Positions 31,759-39,958 of a stretch of DNA of 64,000 bases are shown here, piece by piece (position 1 is the stretch's first letter; the number at the start of each line of letters is the position of its first letter). A program made the translations under genes and the position numbers. Source of the DNA: an uncultured Eubacteriales bacterium (lineage in GTDB: Bacteria > Bacillota > Clostridia > Oscillospirales > Oscillospiraceae); contig URPA01000001.1 of the NCBI GenBank assembly GCA_900549545.1, positions 62,001 to 126,000 on the forward strand, written 5' to 3'. The notes under the pieces were generated by a model. It was not told the DNA's origin. It ran no database searches and saw only the letters and a program-made list of their open reading frames with translations.

Positions 31759-33063
31759 TTGGATAAATATGTTATTAACGGCGGAATCCCCCTTCACGGT
31801 GAGGTTGAGATAAGCGGCGCAAAGAATGCCGCTGTTGCCATAATCCCGGCTGCTCTTCTGGTTGAGGGCGTTTGCCGCATTGAAAATATTCCACAGATCA
31901 GCGATACCGATATGCTTCTGACCATCCTCGCTGACCTCGGCGCGAAGGTTCGTTTTATAAACAAGTCCACTATCGAGGTGGACTGCTCCAACGCCACCTA
32001 TAAGGATGCTCCTTATGATTTGATGCGTAAAATCCGCGCGTCGTATTACTTTATCGGCTCCATGCTTGGCCGCTTCGGCATCGCGAAAACCACTATGCCC
32101 GGCGGCTGCAACTTCGGCGTGCGGCCTATTGACCAGCATATAAAGGGCATGTCCGCCCTCGGCGCTGAAATTGACATTAAAAACGGCTTTGTCATCGCCA
32201 ATTCACCTGACGGTAAGCTCCACGGCGCGAGGATCTATCTTGATAAGGTCTCCGTCGGCGCGACAATGAATATCATGATAGCGGCTGTGCTCGCTCAGGG
32301 GCGCACGATTATTGAAAACGCTGCCCGTGAGCCGCATATTGTTGACCTTGCAAACTTCCTCAACTCCATGGGCGCGGATGTCCGCGGCGCGGGCACTGAC
32401 ACCATCAAGGTAAACGGCGTTGAGAAGCTGCACGGCGGCTGCTACACCATCATTCCTGACCAGATCGAGGCCGGCACCTATATGGTCGCCGCCGCGGCTA
32501 CCGGCGGTGAGGTGCTGGTGAAGAATGTTATTCCCAAGCATCTTGAGTGCATCAGCGCAAAGCTCAGAGAGACGGGCACCATCGTGCAGGAGTATGAGGA
32601 TTCCATCCTTGTAAAGGGCGCGAGTACCCTGCGTAAGGCCAATGTCAAGACTCTGCCTTATCCCGGATTTCCCACGGATATGCAGCCGCTCATGGGCACG
32701 CTTCTCTGCCTTGCAAACGGCACCTCCGTCATAACCGAGGGCATTTATGATAACCGCTATAAGTACATGAACGAGCTGCGCAAGATGGGCGCGGAGGTTC
32801 AGGTCGATGGGCGTATCGCCGTTATCGAGGGCGGCAAGCAGCTCACGGGAGCACTTGTTCAGGCCTGCGATTTGCGCGCGGGCGCGGCGATGGTCGTCGC
32901 CGGTATGTGCGCAAAGGGCGTTACTGAAATTGAGGATGTGCACTATATTGAGCGCGGCTATGAAAACTTTGTCGGCAAGCTCCGGGCTCTCGGCGCGGAT
33001 ATCCATATAGACCACACGCCGGACGATATTGAAGGCTCTGAGAAAATAGTCGCCATTGGTTGA
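31759..33063 (+). CDS. murA: UDP-N-acetylglucosamine 1-carboxyvinyltransferase (first copy)
   Basis: 434 residues from TTG 31759, supported by GGAAGG at 31745-31750; upstream in-frame codons would add residues not seen in the family. Transfers enolpyruvate from PEP to UDP-GlcNAc, the first committed step of peptidoglycan synthesis. GAKNAAVAIIPA, the catalytic-loop PGGCNFGVRPIDQH with the Cys that fosfomycin attacks, and YPGFPTDMQPL are all present. A second murA lies at 59513. Stop overlaps walJ by one base. Confidence 0.95.
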   Translation: MDKYVINGGIPLHGEVEISGAKNAAVAIIPAALLVEGVCRIENIPQISDTDMLLTILADLGAKVRFINKSTIEVDCSNATYKDAPYDLMRKIRASYYFIGSMLGRFGIAKTTMPGGCNFGVRPIDQHIKGMSALGAEIDIKNGFVIANSPDGKLHGARIYLDKVSVGATMNIMIAAVLAQGRTIIENAAREPHIVDLANFLNSMGADVRGAGTDTIKVNGVEKLHGGCYTIIPDQIEAGTYMVAAAATGGEVLVKNVIPKHLECISAKLRETGTIVQEYEDSILVKGASTLRKANVKTLPYPGFPTDMQPLMGTLLCLANGTSVITEGIYDNRYKYMNELRKMGAEVQVDGRIAVIEGGKQLTGALVQACDLRAGAAMVVAGMCAKGVTEIEDVHYIERGYENFVGKLRALGADIHIDHTPDDIEGSEKIVAIG

Positions 33064-33848
33064 TGAAGGTATATATATTTGCAAGCGGCTCCACGGGTAA
33101 TTGCCTGCTGGTGGCCGACGGGAACACTAATATTTTGATCGACGCCGGAATTTCCGCCCGCAGAGTTACAAACGCTCTTGCGATGGCTGGGCTTACAGCG
33201 GATGATATCGGCGGAGTGCTCGTGACTCACGAGCACTCCGATCATGTTAAGGGCTTGCCGCAGCTTGTAAAAAAGCGCGGTATTCCCATTTTTGCCCCGC
33301 GCACCGTCGCGGCGCGGATGCTGGGAGCCATGCCCCAGATTGAGGATAATGTGAAAATCATCCCGGTAGGGGAGCGCTTTAAAATCGGGGAGCTTTCAAT
33401 TTCAGCTTTTCACACCATGCACGATACGGATGAGAGCGTCGGCTATGTCATAAACGGCAGCGGAAGCTTCGGAATCGCGACGGATACCGGCTGTATCAGC
33501 GAAGAAATTGCATCTGCTCTTGCAGGAGTGGGTACAGTTGTGATAGAATCAAACCACGATGTGCAGATGCTCAGGGACGGGCCTTATCCCTACTACCTGA
33601 AAAAGCGCATTTTATCCGGCAGGGGCCATCTTTCAAACGAGGATTGCGCCTGCTTTGCGCGCAGCCTTGCCCAGAGCGGCACGGAGCAGATTATTCTCGG
33701 CCACTTGAGCCGGGAGAATAACCGCCCGGCCATCGCCCTTGAGACTGTGGGTGCGGCGCTTGAGGGGCTGCCTGTCAGCCTTTACAGCGCGCCGGAGCTG
33801 GGCTGTCTTGAGCTTGAGGTCAGGAGCGGTGCGGGATGCTTGGTGTAA
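33063..33848 (+). CDS. walJ: MBL-fold hydrolase of the WalJ/YycJ type
   Basis: 261 residues from ATG 33063, overlapping the murA stop (TGATG). Features are FASGSTGNCLLV at the N-terminus, the metal motif THEHSDHVKGL, DTGCI and GHLSRENN, as in YycJ/WalJ, which in Bacillus accompany the WalRK wall regulators and have been linked to DNA repair nuclease activity. It precedes rlmH with a 13-base overlap, an order also seen in Bacillus and Staphylococcus, where walJ is close to rlmH. walR and walK are not in the window. Confidence 0.9.
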   Translation: MKVYIFASGSTGNCLLVADGNTNILIDAGISARRVTNALAMAGLTADDIGGVLVTHEHSDHVKGLPQLVKKRGIPIFAPRTVAARMLGAMPQIEDNVKIIPVGERFKIGELSISAFHTMHDTDESVGYVINGSGSFGIATDTGCISEEIASALAGVGTVVIESNHDVQMLRDGPYPYYLKKRILSGRGHLSNEDCACFARSLAQSGTEQIILGHLSRENNRPAIALETVGAALEGLPVSLYSAPELGCLELEVRSGAGCLV

Positions 33849-34318
33849 AATTCATCTGCGTCGGCAAAATGAAAGAGCGCTTTTATATTGACGCTTTTTC
33901 CGAATATAAAAAGCGCCTCGGCGCTTACTGCGGCTTTGAGTGCGTGGAGCTCAATGAGCAGCGCCTTTCTCAGGAGCCGTCTCAAAAGGAGATCGACGCC
34001 ACCTTGCAGCGCGAGGGCGAGGAGATTCTGCGCAATATCCCGCAGGACGCCTATGTTGTCGCCATGTGCGTTGAGGGCAGGCAGATGCCGAGCGAGGATA
34101 TTGCCCGGCTTATAATGGACAGGGAGAGCTCCGGCAAGCCAAAGCTCTGCTTTATTATCGGCGGCTCCTTCGGCCTTGCCGACAGTGTTAAAACAAGGGC
34201 GGATCTGCGCCTTAGTATGTCAAAGATGACTTTTCCCCATCACCTTGCGCGGGTTATGCTTGCCGAGCAGGTGTACAGGGGATTTAAGATAAAAGAGGGC
34301 TCAAAATACCATAAATGA
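33836..34318 (+). CDS. rlmH: 23S rRNA (pseudouridine-1915-N3)-methyltransferase RlmH
   Basis: 160 residues. SPOUT-class knotted methyltransferase acting on the assembled 70S ribosome. KFICVGKMKERFY starts the protein, FIIGGSFGL contributes the SAM-binding loop of the knot, and the C-terminal HHLARVMLAEQVYRGFKI ... YHK is typical. GCGGGATG surrounds the start inside the end of walJ. Followed by a DUF2007 gene. Confidence 0.95.
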   Translation: MLGVKFICVGKMKERFYIDAFSEYKKRLGAYCGFECVELNEQRLSQEPSQKEIDATLQREGEEILRNIPQDAYVVAMCVEGRQMPSEDIARLIMDRESSGKPKLCFIIGGSFGLADSVKTRADLRLSMSKMTFPHHLARVMLAEQVYRGFKIKEGSKYHK

Positions 34319-34331
34319 AATGAGGGGTAAC

Positions 34332-34649
34332 ATGGGGAGTAATGACCGCTCTGACTGGGGCAAGGCTATGAACAAGGCCCTGACAGAGCGCTGGCCCAAG
34401 GACGAAAACGGCGAGCTTGAAAAGCCGGAATTTCTTTGCCGGTGTATCAGCAATGACATGACGGATATGATCCGCGTCAACATGCTGGAAGCCTACGGTA
34501 TACCATGCCTTACTGTCTATCCGGGGGATGGCAGCTTTGGCAAGGTCGTGCTTGGAATGAGCGGCCAGGGTGTGGACATCTATGTGCCGCAGAGTTTATA
34601 TTCTGACGCTAAAGCATTATGCAAGGAGGAGAATAATGAGGAATTATAA
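34332..34649 (+). CDS. DUF2007-like small protein
   Basis: 105 residues from ATG 34332, supported by GAGGGG; an in-frame ATG at 34320 overlaps that site. After a basic, tryptophan-containing N-terminus, the core (LCRCISNDMTDMIRVNMLEAYGIPCL to YVPQSLYSDAKAL) has the ferredoxin-like beta-alpha-beta pattern of DUF2007 'putative signal transducing' proteins, in which residues near 'AxxLLexxGIP' are conserved. The role is unknown. It overlaps the phosphoglucomutase gene by 14 bases. Confidence 0.7.
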   Translation: MGSNDRSDWGKAMNKALTERWPKDENGELEKPEFLCRCISNDMTDMIRVNMLEAYGIPCLTVYPGDGSFGKVVLGMSGQGVDIYVPQSLYSDAKALCKEENNEEL

Positions 34650-36363
34650 GGAAGAGTATCAGCGCTGGCTTGACAGCCCCGCGCTGAGCGAGCAGGAATG
34701 GGCGGAGCTCAACGCTATCGCCGGGGACGAGACCGAAATAGAAAACCGCTTCTATGCGCCGCTGGAGTTCGGTACCGCCGGTCTTCGCGGCACGATGAAG
34801 GTTGGCCTGCACAACATGAACGTGCACATCATCCGCCACGCGACGCAGGCCTTTGCCGATGCTATCAACGCCGAGGGCGCAGAGACCGCGGCGAAGGGCA
34901 TCGCCATTGCGCATGACTGCCGCATCAACAGCAAGCTTTTTGCCAGAGAGGCCGCCTGTGTCATGGCTGCAAACGGCATCCACGTGCGCCTGTTTGAGGA
35001 TCTGCGCCCCACTCCGGAGCTGAGCTTTGCCGTCATCCATTACGGCACGGCCGCCGGCCTGAACATCACCGCAAGCCACAACCCCAAGGAGTATAACGGC
35101 TACAAGGTCTACTGGTCTGACGGCGCTCAGCTGCCACCCCAGAAGGCGGAGGCCATCGCAAAGCGCATGGAGGAGATTGATATTTTCTCCGGCTTCAAGA
35201 CCTGCGACTATGACGAGGCTGTTGCAAACGGCAATATAGAGATCCTCGGCCAGGAGACGGATGAGCTCTTCCTCGAAAAGGTTCTCAATCAGGCTATCGA
35301 CAAGGAGGCTGTCAAGGCAGCAGCCGATAATTTCAAGATAGTTTTCACGCCCTTCCACGGCTGTGGGCATAAGCTTGTCCCCGAGGCTCTGCGCCGCCTC
35401 GGCATAAAGCACATTTACCCCGTTGAGGAACAGATGGTTATCGACGGCAGCTTCCCCACGGTGGAGAGTCCCAACCCCGAAAATCCCGAGGGCTTTTATC
35501 TGGCGGTTGACCTCGCCCGCAAGGTCGGCAGCGATCTTATTATCGGCACCGACCCTGACTCAGACCGTATCGGTACCATGGTCCGCAAGGGTGACGAGTA
35601 TGTGACCATCACCGGCAACCAGATGGGCGTTTTGCTGCTGGACTATGTCATCAACGCCAAAAAGAGCACCGGCACCATGCCTGAAAACCCCGGCGCACTC
35701 TCCAGCATCGTTTCCACCAGCATGGCAAGAACCGTGTGCGAGGCAAACGGTGTTCACTTTGAGGACACCTTCACCGGCTTCAAGTTCATGGCTGAGCGCG
35801 TTGCCCAGTGGGAGGAGGCAAAGAGCTATAACTACATCTTCGCCTTTGAGGAGAGCTATGGCTACATGATGGGCGATTACGTCCGCGATAAGGACGCTGT
35901 GACCGCCGCAATGATGGTTGCGGAGATGGCGGCCCATTACAGCCTCAAGGGTATGACCCTGCTTGACGCGCTCAATGCTCTGTATGAAAAGTACGGGTAT
36001 TTCAGCGAAAAGACCCTCAACCTCGTTATGCCCGGGCTTGACGGCTTGCAGAAGATGAAGGCCATCATGGCTGACCTGCGCAATAACCCGCCCGAGGATA
36101 TCTCCGGAGAGAAGGTTATCCGCCAGAGAGACTATCAGGATGGCAGCATCTTTGTCTACGGCCTTGGCAAGGTCGACAAGACGCCTATCGTTGGATCCAA
36201 CGTCCTGTACTTTGAGCTTGCCGATGGCAGCAGCTTCATTGTCCGCCCCTCTGGCACCGAGCCGAAGATAAAGATATATCTGCTGGTCCGCGGCAGCAGC
36301 AAGGCCGACTGCGACGAGCGCATCGCAAGATACACTGTTTTCGCCGAGTCCCTTAAAAAATGA
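34636..36363 (+). CDS. Phosphoglucomutase/phosphomannomutase (PgcA-like phospho-sugar mutase)
   Basis: 575 residues from ATG 34636 with AAGGAGG upstream; the longer open frame overlaps the previous gene. Alpha-D-phosphohexomutase signatures: FGTAGLRGTM, the phosphoserine loop TASHNPKEYNGYK, the metal loop DPDSDRIGT, the sugar-binding FAFEESYGYMMG, and the phosphate-binding RPSGTEPKIK near the C-terminus. The length fits PgcA-type glucose mutases rather than GlmM (about 450). It overlaps the first chromate transporter subunit by four bases. Confidence 0.95.
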   Translation: MRNYKEEYQRWLDSPALSEQEWAELNAIAGDETEIENRFYAPLEFGTAGLRGTMKVGLHNMNVHIIRHATQAFADAINAEGAETAAKGIAIAHDCRINSKLFAREAACVMAANGIHVRLFEDLRPTPELSFAVIHYGTAAGLNITASHNPKEYNGYKVYWSDGAQLPPQKAEAIAKRMEEIDIFSGFKTCDYDEAVANGNIEILGQETDELFLEKVLNQAIDKEAVKAAADNFKIVFTPFHGCGHKLVPEALRRLGIKHIYPVEEQMVIDGSFPTVESPNPENPEGFYLAVDLARKVGSDLIIGTDPDSDRIGTMVRKGDEYVTITGNQMGVLLLDYVINAKKSTGTMPENPGALSSIVSTSMARTVCEANGVHFEDTFTGFKFMAERVAQWEEAKSYNYIFAFEESYGYMMGDYVRDKDAVTAAMMVAEMAAHYSLKGMTLLDALNALYEKYGYFSEKTLNLVMPGLDGLQKMKAIMADLRNNPPEDISGEKVIRQRDYQDGSIFVYGLGKVDKTPIVGSNVLYFELADGSSFIVRPSGTEPKIKIYLLVRGSSKADCDERIARYTVFAESLKK

Positions 36364-36902
36364 AGCAGCTTCTTGACTTGTTTGTAGCCTTTGCCCGGGT
36401 TGGTGTGCTGACCTTTGGCGGCGGGTACGCCATGATCCCAATTCTTGAGAGGGAAATCGTCACCAAGCGGGCATGGGCCAGCAACGAGGAGCTAATGGAT
36501 TATTATGCCGTGGGTCAATGCACCCCCGGCATAATAGCCGTTAATACCGCCACATTTGTCGGCAACAAAATTGCCGGGGTGCTTGGCGGCATCGTTGCGA
36601 CGGCGGGGATAGTTTTCCCGTCTCTGGTCATCATCTGCATTATTGCCGAGGTGCTGACCAACTTTGCCGATATCCCAGCGGTAAAGAGCGCTTTCGCGGG
36701 GATAAGAGTCTGCGTCTGCGTGCTTATCTTCAACGCTGTGGTGAAGCTCTGGAAAGGCTCGATAACTGATAAGGGCGCGCTGGTTCTTTGCCTTGTTGTC
36801 TTTGTCCTGTCGGTATTTCTGGATATTTCGCCTGTTGTATTTGTCATTTTCTGCGCTGTGGCTGGTATAGTGCTTACGAAGCTGGGGGTGCGTGGAAAAT
36901 GA
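36360..36902 (+). CDS. Chromate transporter family subunit 1 (single CHR domain)
   Basis: 180 residues with about six hydrophobic segments. FARVGVLTFGGGYAMIPILEREI, and TPGIIAVNTATFVGNKIAG, are the CHR-domain motifs. ChrA transporters usually fuse two such domains; here two adjacent genes each encode one, an arrangement common in Firmicutes, where they probably assemble as a heterodimer. Whether they export chromate or another anion is unknown. Overlaps of four bases with the genes on both sides indicate coupling. Confidence 0.9.
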   Translation: MKQLLDLFVAFARVGVLTFGGGYAMIPILEREIVTKRAWASNEELMDYYAVGQCTPGIIAVNTATFVGNKIAGVLGGIVATAGIVFPSLVIICIIAEVLTNFADIPAVKSAFAGIRVCVCVLIFNAVVKLWKGSITDKGALVLCLVVFVLSVFLDISPVVFVIFCAVAGIVLTKLGVRGK

Positions 36903-37474
36903 TATATCTGCGTCTTTTTCTTGAGTTTTTCAAGACGGGGCTTTTCTCCGTCGGCGGCGGCATGGCGACCTTGCCGTTTCTATACAGAATGTCCGATTCC
37001 ACGGGCTGGTTTACCCACGCCCAGCTTGCGGATATGATTGCCGTGTCCGAGTCTACGCCCGGGCCGATAGGCGTCAATATGGCGACATATGTGGGCTTTT
37101 CAACGGCTGGTATACCCGGCGCGATAGTCGCGACCATTGGCCTTGTCACGCCGTCTGTTATCATCATCCTTATAATCGCCAAGATTCTTGCCGCCTTTCG
37201 GCAGAATAAGTATGTGGATGCCGCGTTTTATGGGCTGCGCCCCTGCTCTCTGGGGCTTATTGCCGCGGCAGGGCTGCTGGTCGTAAAAATTGCGCTGTTT
37301 GATTTTGACCTTTTTACCCAGAGCGGCAATTTCATTGACATATTCAATTTCAAAGCCATAATACTTGCCGCGGTGCTCATTGTGCTGACAAGATTCGTCA
37401 AGCAGACCAAGAAGCTCCACCCGGTGGTGTTCATTCTCGGCTCCGCACTTGTCGGTGCTGTATTCGCGTTTTAA
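36899..37474 (+). CDS. Chromate transporter family subunit 2 (single CHR domain)
   Basis: 191 residues from ATG 36899, which overlaps the previous stop by four bases; an open frame upstream lies inside the first subunit. It has the second-half CHR motifs FFKTGLFSVGGGMATLPFL and STPGPIGVNMATYVGFSTAG, and about six membrane segments. Tail-to-tail with ylbJ: the two stop codons share the four bases TTAA at 37471-37474, with no terminator between them. Confidence 0.9.
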   Translation: MIYLRLFLEFFKTGLFSVGGGMATLPFLYRMSDSTGWFTHAQLADMIAVSESTPGPIGVNMATYVGFSTAGIPGAIVATIGLVTPSVIIILIIAKILAAFRQNKYVDAAFYGLRPCSLGLIAAAGLLVVKIALFDFDLFTQSGNFIDIFNFKAIILAAVLIVLTRFVKQTKKLHPVVFILGSALVGAVFAF

Positions 37475-38427
37475 CAGAATACCGAACCAAGAACATAAGC
37501 AAGCGTTGCGCCAATGACAGAGCTCATAAGCCGCCCCCTGAAATGGGGGGCGGTTTTTATGTCAGCGTCGGCGAGGACGGCGGCGGTCTGAAAGTGGACG
37601 GATATACCGCCCCAGCCCAAAATCGCCGCGGCTAAGGCGAGATTTAACGGAGATGCGGCAAGGCCCTGCATCGCGCCGACCGCGCTGCCCAATTCCAACA
37701 CGCCGCTCAGCGCCGCGCGGACAAAGTGCAATTCCAAACCGAAGCGGGCCGCAATCATGCCCGCAAGAGCGGAAAACAGCCCCCAGGCGTCCAAAAGCCC
37801 GGTGAGCACGGTGAAGCACACCACAAAACCGCACACATTCAGCGTTGAGACCACGCTCTGCCGGACAGCCTCCGGCAGAGCTGTTTTTATGCTCTCACCA
37901 GGTACTGCGGTGCAGGGAGCGAAGGAAACTTCCTCCCGGGGCCGCAGCAGCACCCCTGTAATGAGGGCAGATAGTATATGCACCAGATACAGCAGCAGTC
38001 CAACACCCGCCGAGCGAAAGACGCCCGCACCCACAGCGCCGACTATGAAAGCGGGCCCGGAGTTATTGCAGAAGGCCAGCAGGTGGGAGGCCTCCTCGGG
38101 GCTTACCTGCCCATGCTCCAGCATGTCGGCAATATAGGAAGCGCCCATTGGATAGCCGCCGGTAATGCCGATGAAAAAAGCCGAAGCGCCGGGGCCTGAT
38201 ACCCGAAAAAGCCTTGACGCAAGCGGGGAGAGCAGCTGCCCAAGCAGAGACGGCAGGCCCAGCCTGTTAAGCAGCCCGCTCAGCACAAAAAAAGGAAAAA
38301 GCGACGGCATGATAAGCTCCAGACAGAGCGTCAGCGCACCCCGGCAGCAGCTTATCACATTCTTGGTGCTCATCAGCAGCGCAGCCAAAGCACACAGCGC
38401 CGCGAAGATAGAAAGCTTGTTTTTCAT
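37471..38427 (-). CDS. ylbJ: Sporulation integral membrane protein YlbJ
   Basis: 318 residues from the ATG at 38427, with a GGGGGTG site six bases ahead; the longer frame to 38451 would start before the predicted transcription start. It has about eight hydrophobic segments and nucleoside-recognition/gate-type blocks, MPSLFPFFVLSGLL and GITGGYPMGA, plus CNNSGPAFIVGAVG. YlbJ is made in the mother cell under sigma-E in Bacillus, and is needed for spore cortex. A sigma-E-like promoter at 38450-38478 faces it. Confidence 0.9.
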   Translation of the reverse strand: MKNKLSIFAALCALAALLMSTKNVISCCRGALTLCLELIMPSLFPFFVLSGLLNRLGLPSLLGQLLSPLASRLFRVSGPGASAFFIGITGGYPMGASYIADMLEHGQVSPEEASHLLAFCNNSGPAFIVGAVGAGVFRSAGVGLLLYLVHILSALITGVLLRPREEVSFAPCTAVPGESIKTALPEAVRQSVVSTLNVCGFVVCFTVLTGLLDAWGLFSALAGMIAARFGLELHFVRAALSGVLELGSAVGAMQGLAASPLNLALAAAILGWGGISVHFQTAAVLADADIKTAPHFRGRLMSSVIGATLAYVLGSVFC

Positions 38428-38444
38428 AGGCACCCCCTGTCCAT

Positions 38445-38473
38445 GTATCAAACTATGCCCCGCAGCATAGATT
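38445..38473 (+). promoter_or_regulatory. Sigma-E-like promoter for yqfC-yqfD
   Basis: GTATCAAA at 38445-38452 and CATAGATT at 38466-38473, 13 bases apart. Predicted start near 38480 leaves a 17-base leader with the ribosome site of yqfC. The -10 agrees with the CATANNNT of sigma-E promoters. It overlaps the opposite promoter at 38450-38478. Confidence 0.65.
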
Positions 38474-38478
38474 TATAC
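38450..38478 (-). promoter_or_regulatory. Sigma-E-like promoter for ylbJ
   Basis: On the minus strand, GTATAAAT (38478-38471) and CATAGTTT (38457-38450) are 13 bases apart. Predicted start near 38443, 16 bases before the ylbJ ATG. It mirrors the yqfC promoter; the -10 of each lies on the -35 of the other. Confidence 0.65.
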
Positions 38479-38496
38479 GGACAGGGGGTGGCCGCA

Positions 38497-38769
38497 TTGA
38501 AAAAACTGCGCAATATTGCCGATGATTTGGCCGAGAAGCTGGAGCTGCCCTCAGAGGCACTGGGCGCGGCGGCGAAGCTGAGCATAACCGGCGGCCGAAG
38601 GGCGCTTATAGAAAACCACAGGGGTATTATCGAATACGGCAGGGAGCGTATCGTTATCGGCACGGAGAAGGGCAGAATAGTCATCTCCGGGCAAGAGCTG
38701 CTGCTCTCGGCCATGAATAAAAGTGAGCTCTTGATTATCGGGAAAATTAACATGGCGGAGTGGGAATGA
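38497..38769 (+). CDS. yqfC: Sporulation protein YqfC (YabP/YqfC family)
   Basis: 90 residues from TTG 38497 with GGGGGTG six bases ahead; the frame is open to an ATG at 38443, but that lies upstream of the predicted promoter start. The sequence KLSITGGRRALIENHRGIIEYGRERIVI and the closing LLIIGKI are the YabP/YqfC core. yqfC and yqfD are sigma-E-controlled sporulation genes in Bacillus and lie together upstream of phoH there as here. Overlaps yqfD by four bases. Confidence 0.88.
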   Translation: MKKLRNIADDLAEKLELPSEALGAAAKLSITGGRRALIENHRGIIEYGRERIVIGTEKGRIVISGQELLLSAMNKSELLIIGKINMAEWE

Positions 38770-39944
38770 TGAAGAAATTTACCGAACAAATACGAGGCGC
38801 GGCGCGCGTTGAACTCTGCGGCGCGCTGCCGGAACCGGCCCTGAACACCTGCGCCGTCAACGGTATAATGCTGTGGGACCTTGAGTGTGTTGACGAGTGC
38901 ACCGTCAGGGCGACGGTATACGAGGATCAGTTAAAGCCGCTGCGCCTTATCGCCGAGAAGACCATGTGCGAGCTGACGGTCATATCCATGCGCGGCGGGA
39001 GCAAAAGCCGAAAAATGGTAAAGCGGCGGCTGTGGCTGCTTATTTGCGCTGCAATCGTGGGCTTGCTGCTGTGCGTCTCATCGCTTTTTATTTGGGAGAT
39101 TGACGTGCGCGGCTGTGATAGACTCAACGAAGGGCAGATTCTGCGGGCTTTGTCGGACTGCGGCGTCAGGCCGGGCTGCTTCTGGCCGGCAATGTCGGCA
39201 GACCTTGTTCGGAGCGAGATGCTTCTGTCTTTGCCGGAGCTGAGCTGGATGACGGTGAATGTCAGTGGTTCGCGGGCTGTGGTGCTGGTCTGTGAACGCG
39301 CGGAAAAGCCGGAGATTTTTAATGAAAGTGCCCCGCGTGATATTGTGGCGGGGAAAACGGGCATAATCTCAAGGGTTTCCGTTCAGAGCGGCAAGGCCCT
39401 TGTCAGCCGTGGTCAAGCGGTCATCGAAGGGGAAATGCTCGTCAGCGGCCGGGTTGATAGCATAACAAATCCGCCGCGCTATGTCTGCGCCCGTGGCCAG
39501 ATTATGGCCGATACTTACTACGAAATCACTGCCGCCTGTCCTGAAAATTTACCAATAAAAGGCGATGAGGGGAGAACAAGAAAAAAATTTGCCCTGAAAA
39601 TCGGCGAAAACCGGATAAATTTATACTTTGGCAGTGGAAATGATATTGACGGATGTGATAAAATCATTAAAGAGTATAATCTGGGTATAGAAGGCCTATT
39701 TGCCACACCGGTCAGCCTTGTTGTCGAGGAGCTTGTATCGAGAGAAGAGAAAACTGATTGCTTCAGCGACGAGGCCGGCATGAAAGAGCGGCTTTATGAG
39801 TATCTTTCCACGTCCATAGACGGGGAGATAATTTCTCAGAGCTACTCTACTGCGCATGAGGGCGGGGCAATGTATGTCACAATGACTGCCCACTGCCTTG
39901 AGGACATTGCCCGGATTTCAGATATTACACTTACAGCGCCTTGA
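38766..39944 (+). CDS. yqfD: Sporulation protein YqfD
   Basis: 392 residues from ATG 38766 (an adjacent ATG at 38769 is equally possible; GGAG at 38757-38760 serves both). The N-terminal cytoplasmic part ends in a basic KSRKMVKRRLW, then one membrane segment (about 91-110), then a long extracytoplasmic part with EIDVRGCDRLNEGQIL and GTIISRV-like GIISRVSVQSGKALV. YqfD is required for sporulation in some Bacilli; its mechanism is unclear. Next is phoH, keeping the conserved order yqfC-yqfD-phoH-ybeY-era. Confidence 0.9.
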   Translation: MMKKFTEQIRGAARVELCGALPEPALNTCAVNGIMLWDLECVDECTVRATVYEDQLKPLRLIAEKTMCELTVISMRGGSKSRKMVKRRLWLLICAAIVGLLLCVSSLFIWEIDVRGCDRLNEGQILRALSDCGVRPGCFWPAMSADLVRSEMLLSLPELSWMTVNVSGSRAVVLVCERAEKPEIFNESAPRDIVAGKTGIISRVSVQSGKALVSRGQAVIEGEMLVSGRVDSITNPPRYVCARGQIMADTYYEITAACPENLPIKGDEGRTRKKFALKIGENRINLYFGSGNDIDGCDKIIKEYNLGIEGLFATPVSLVVEELVSREEKTDCFSDEAGMKERLYEYLSTSIDGEIISQSYSTAHEGGAMYVTMTAHCLEDIARISDITLTAP

Positions 39945-39958
39945 AAGGATATGCACCA

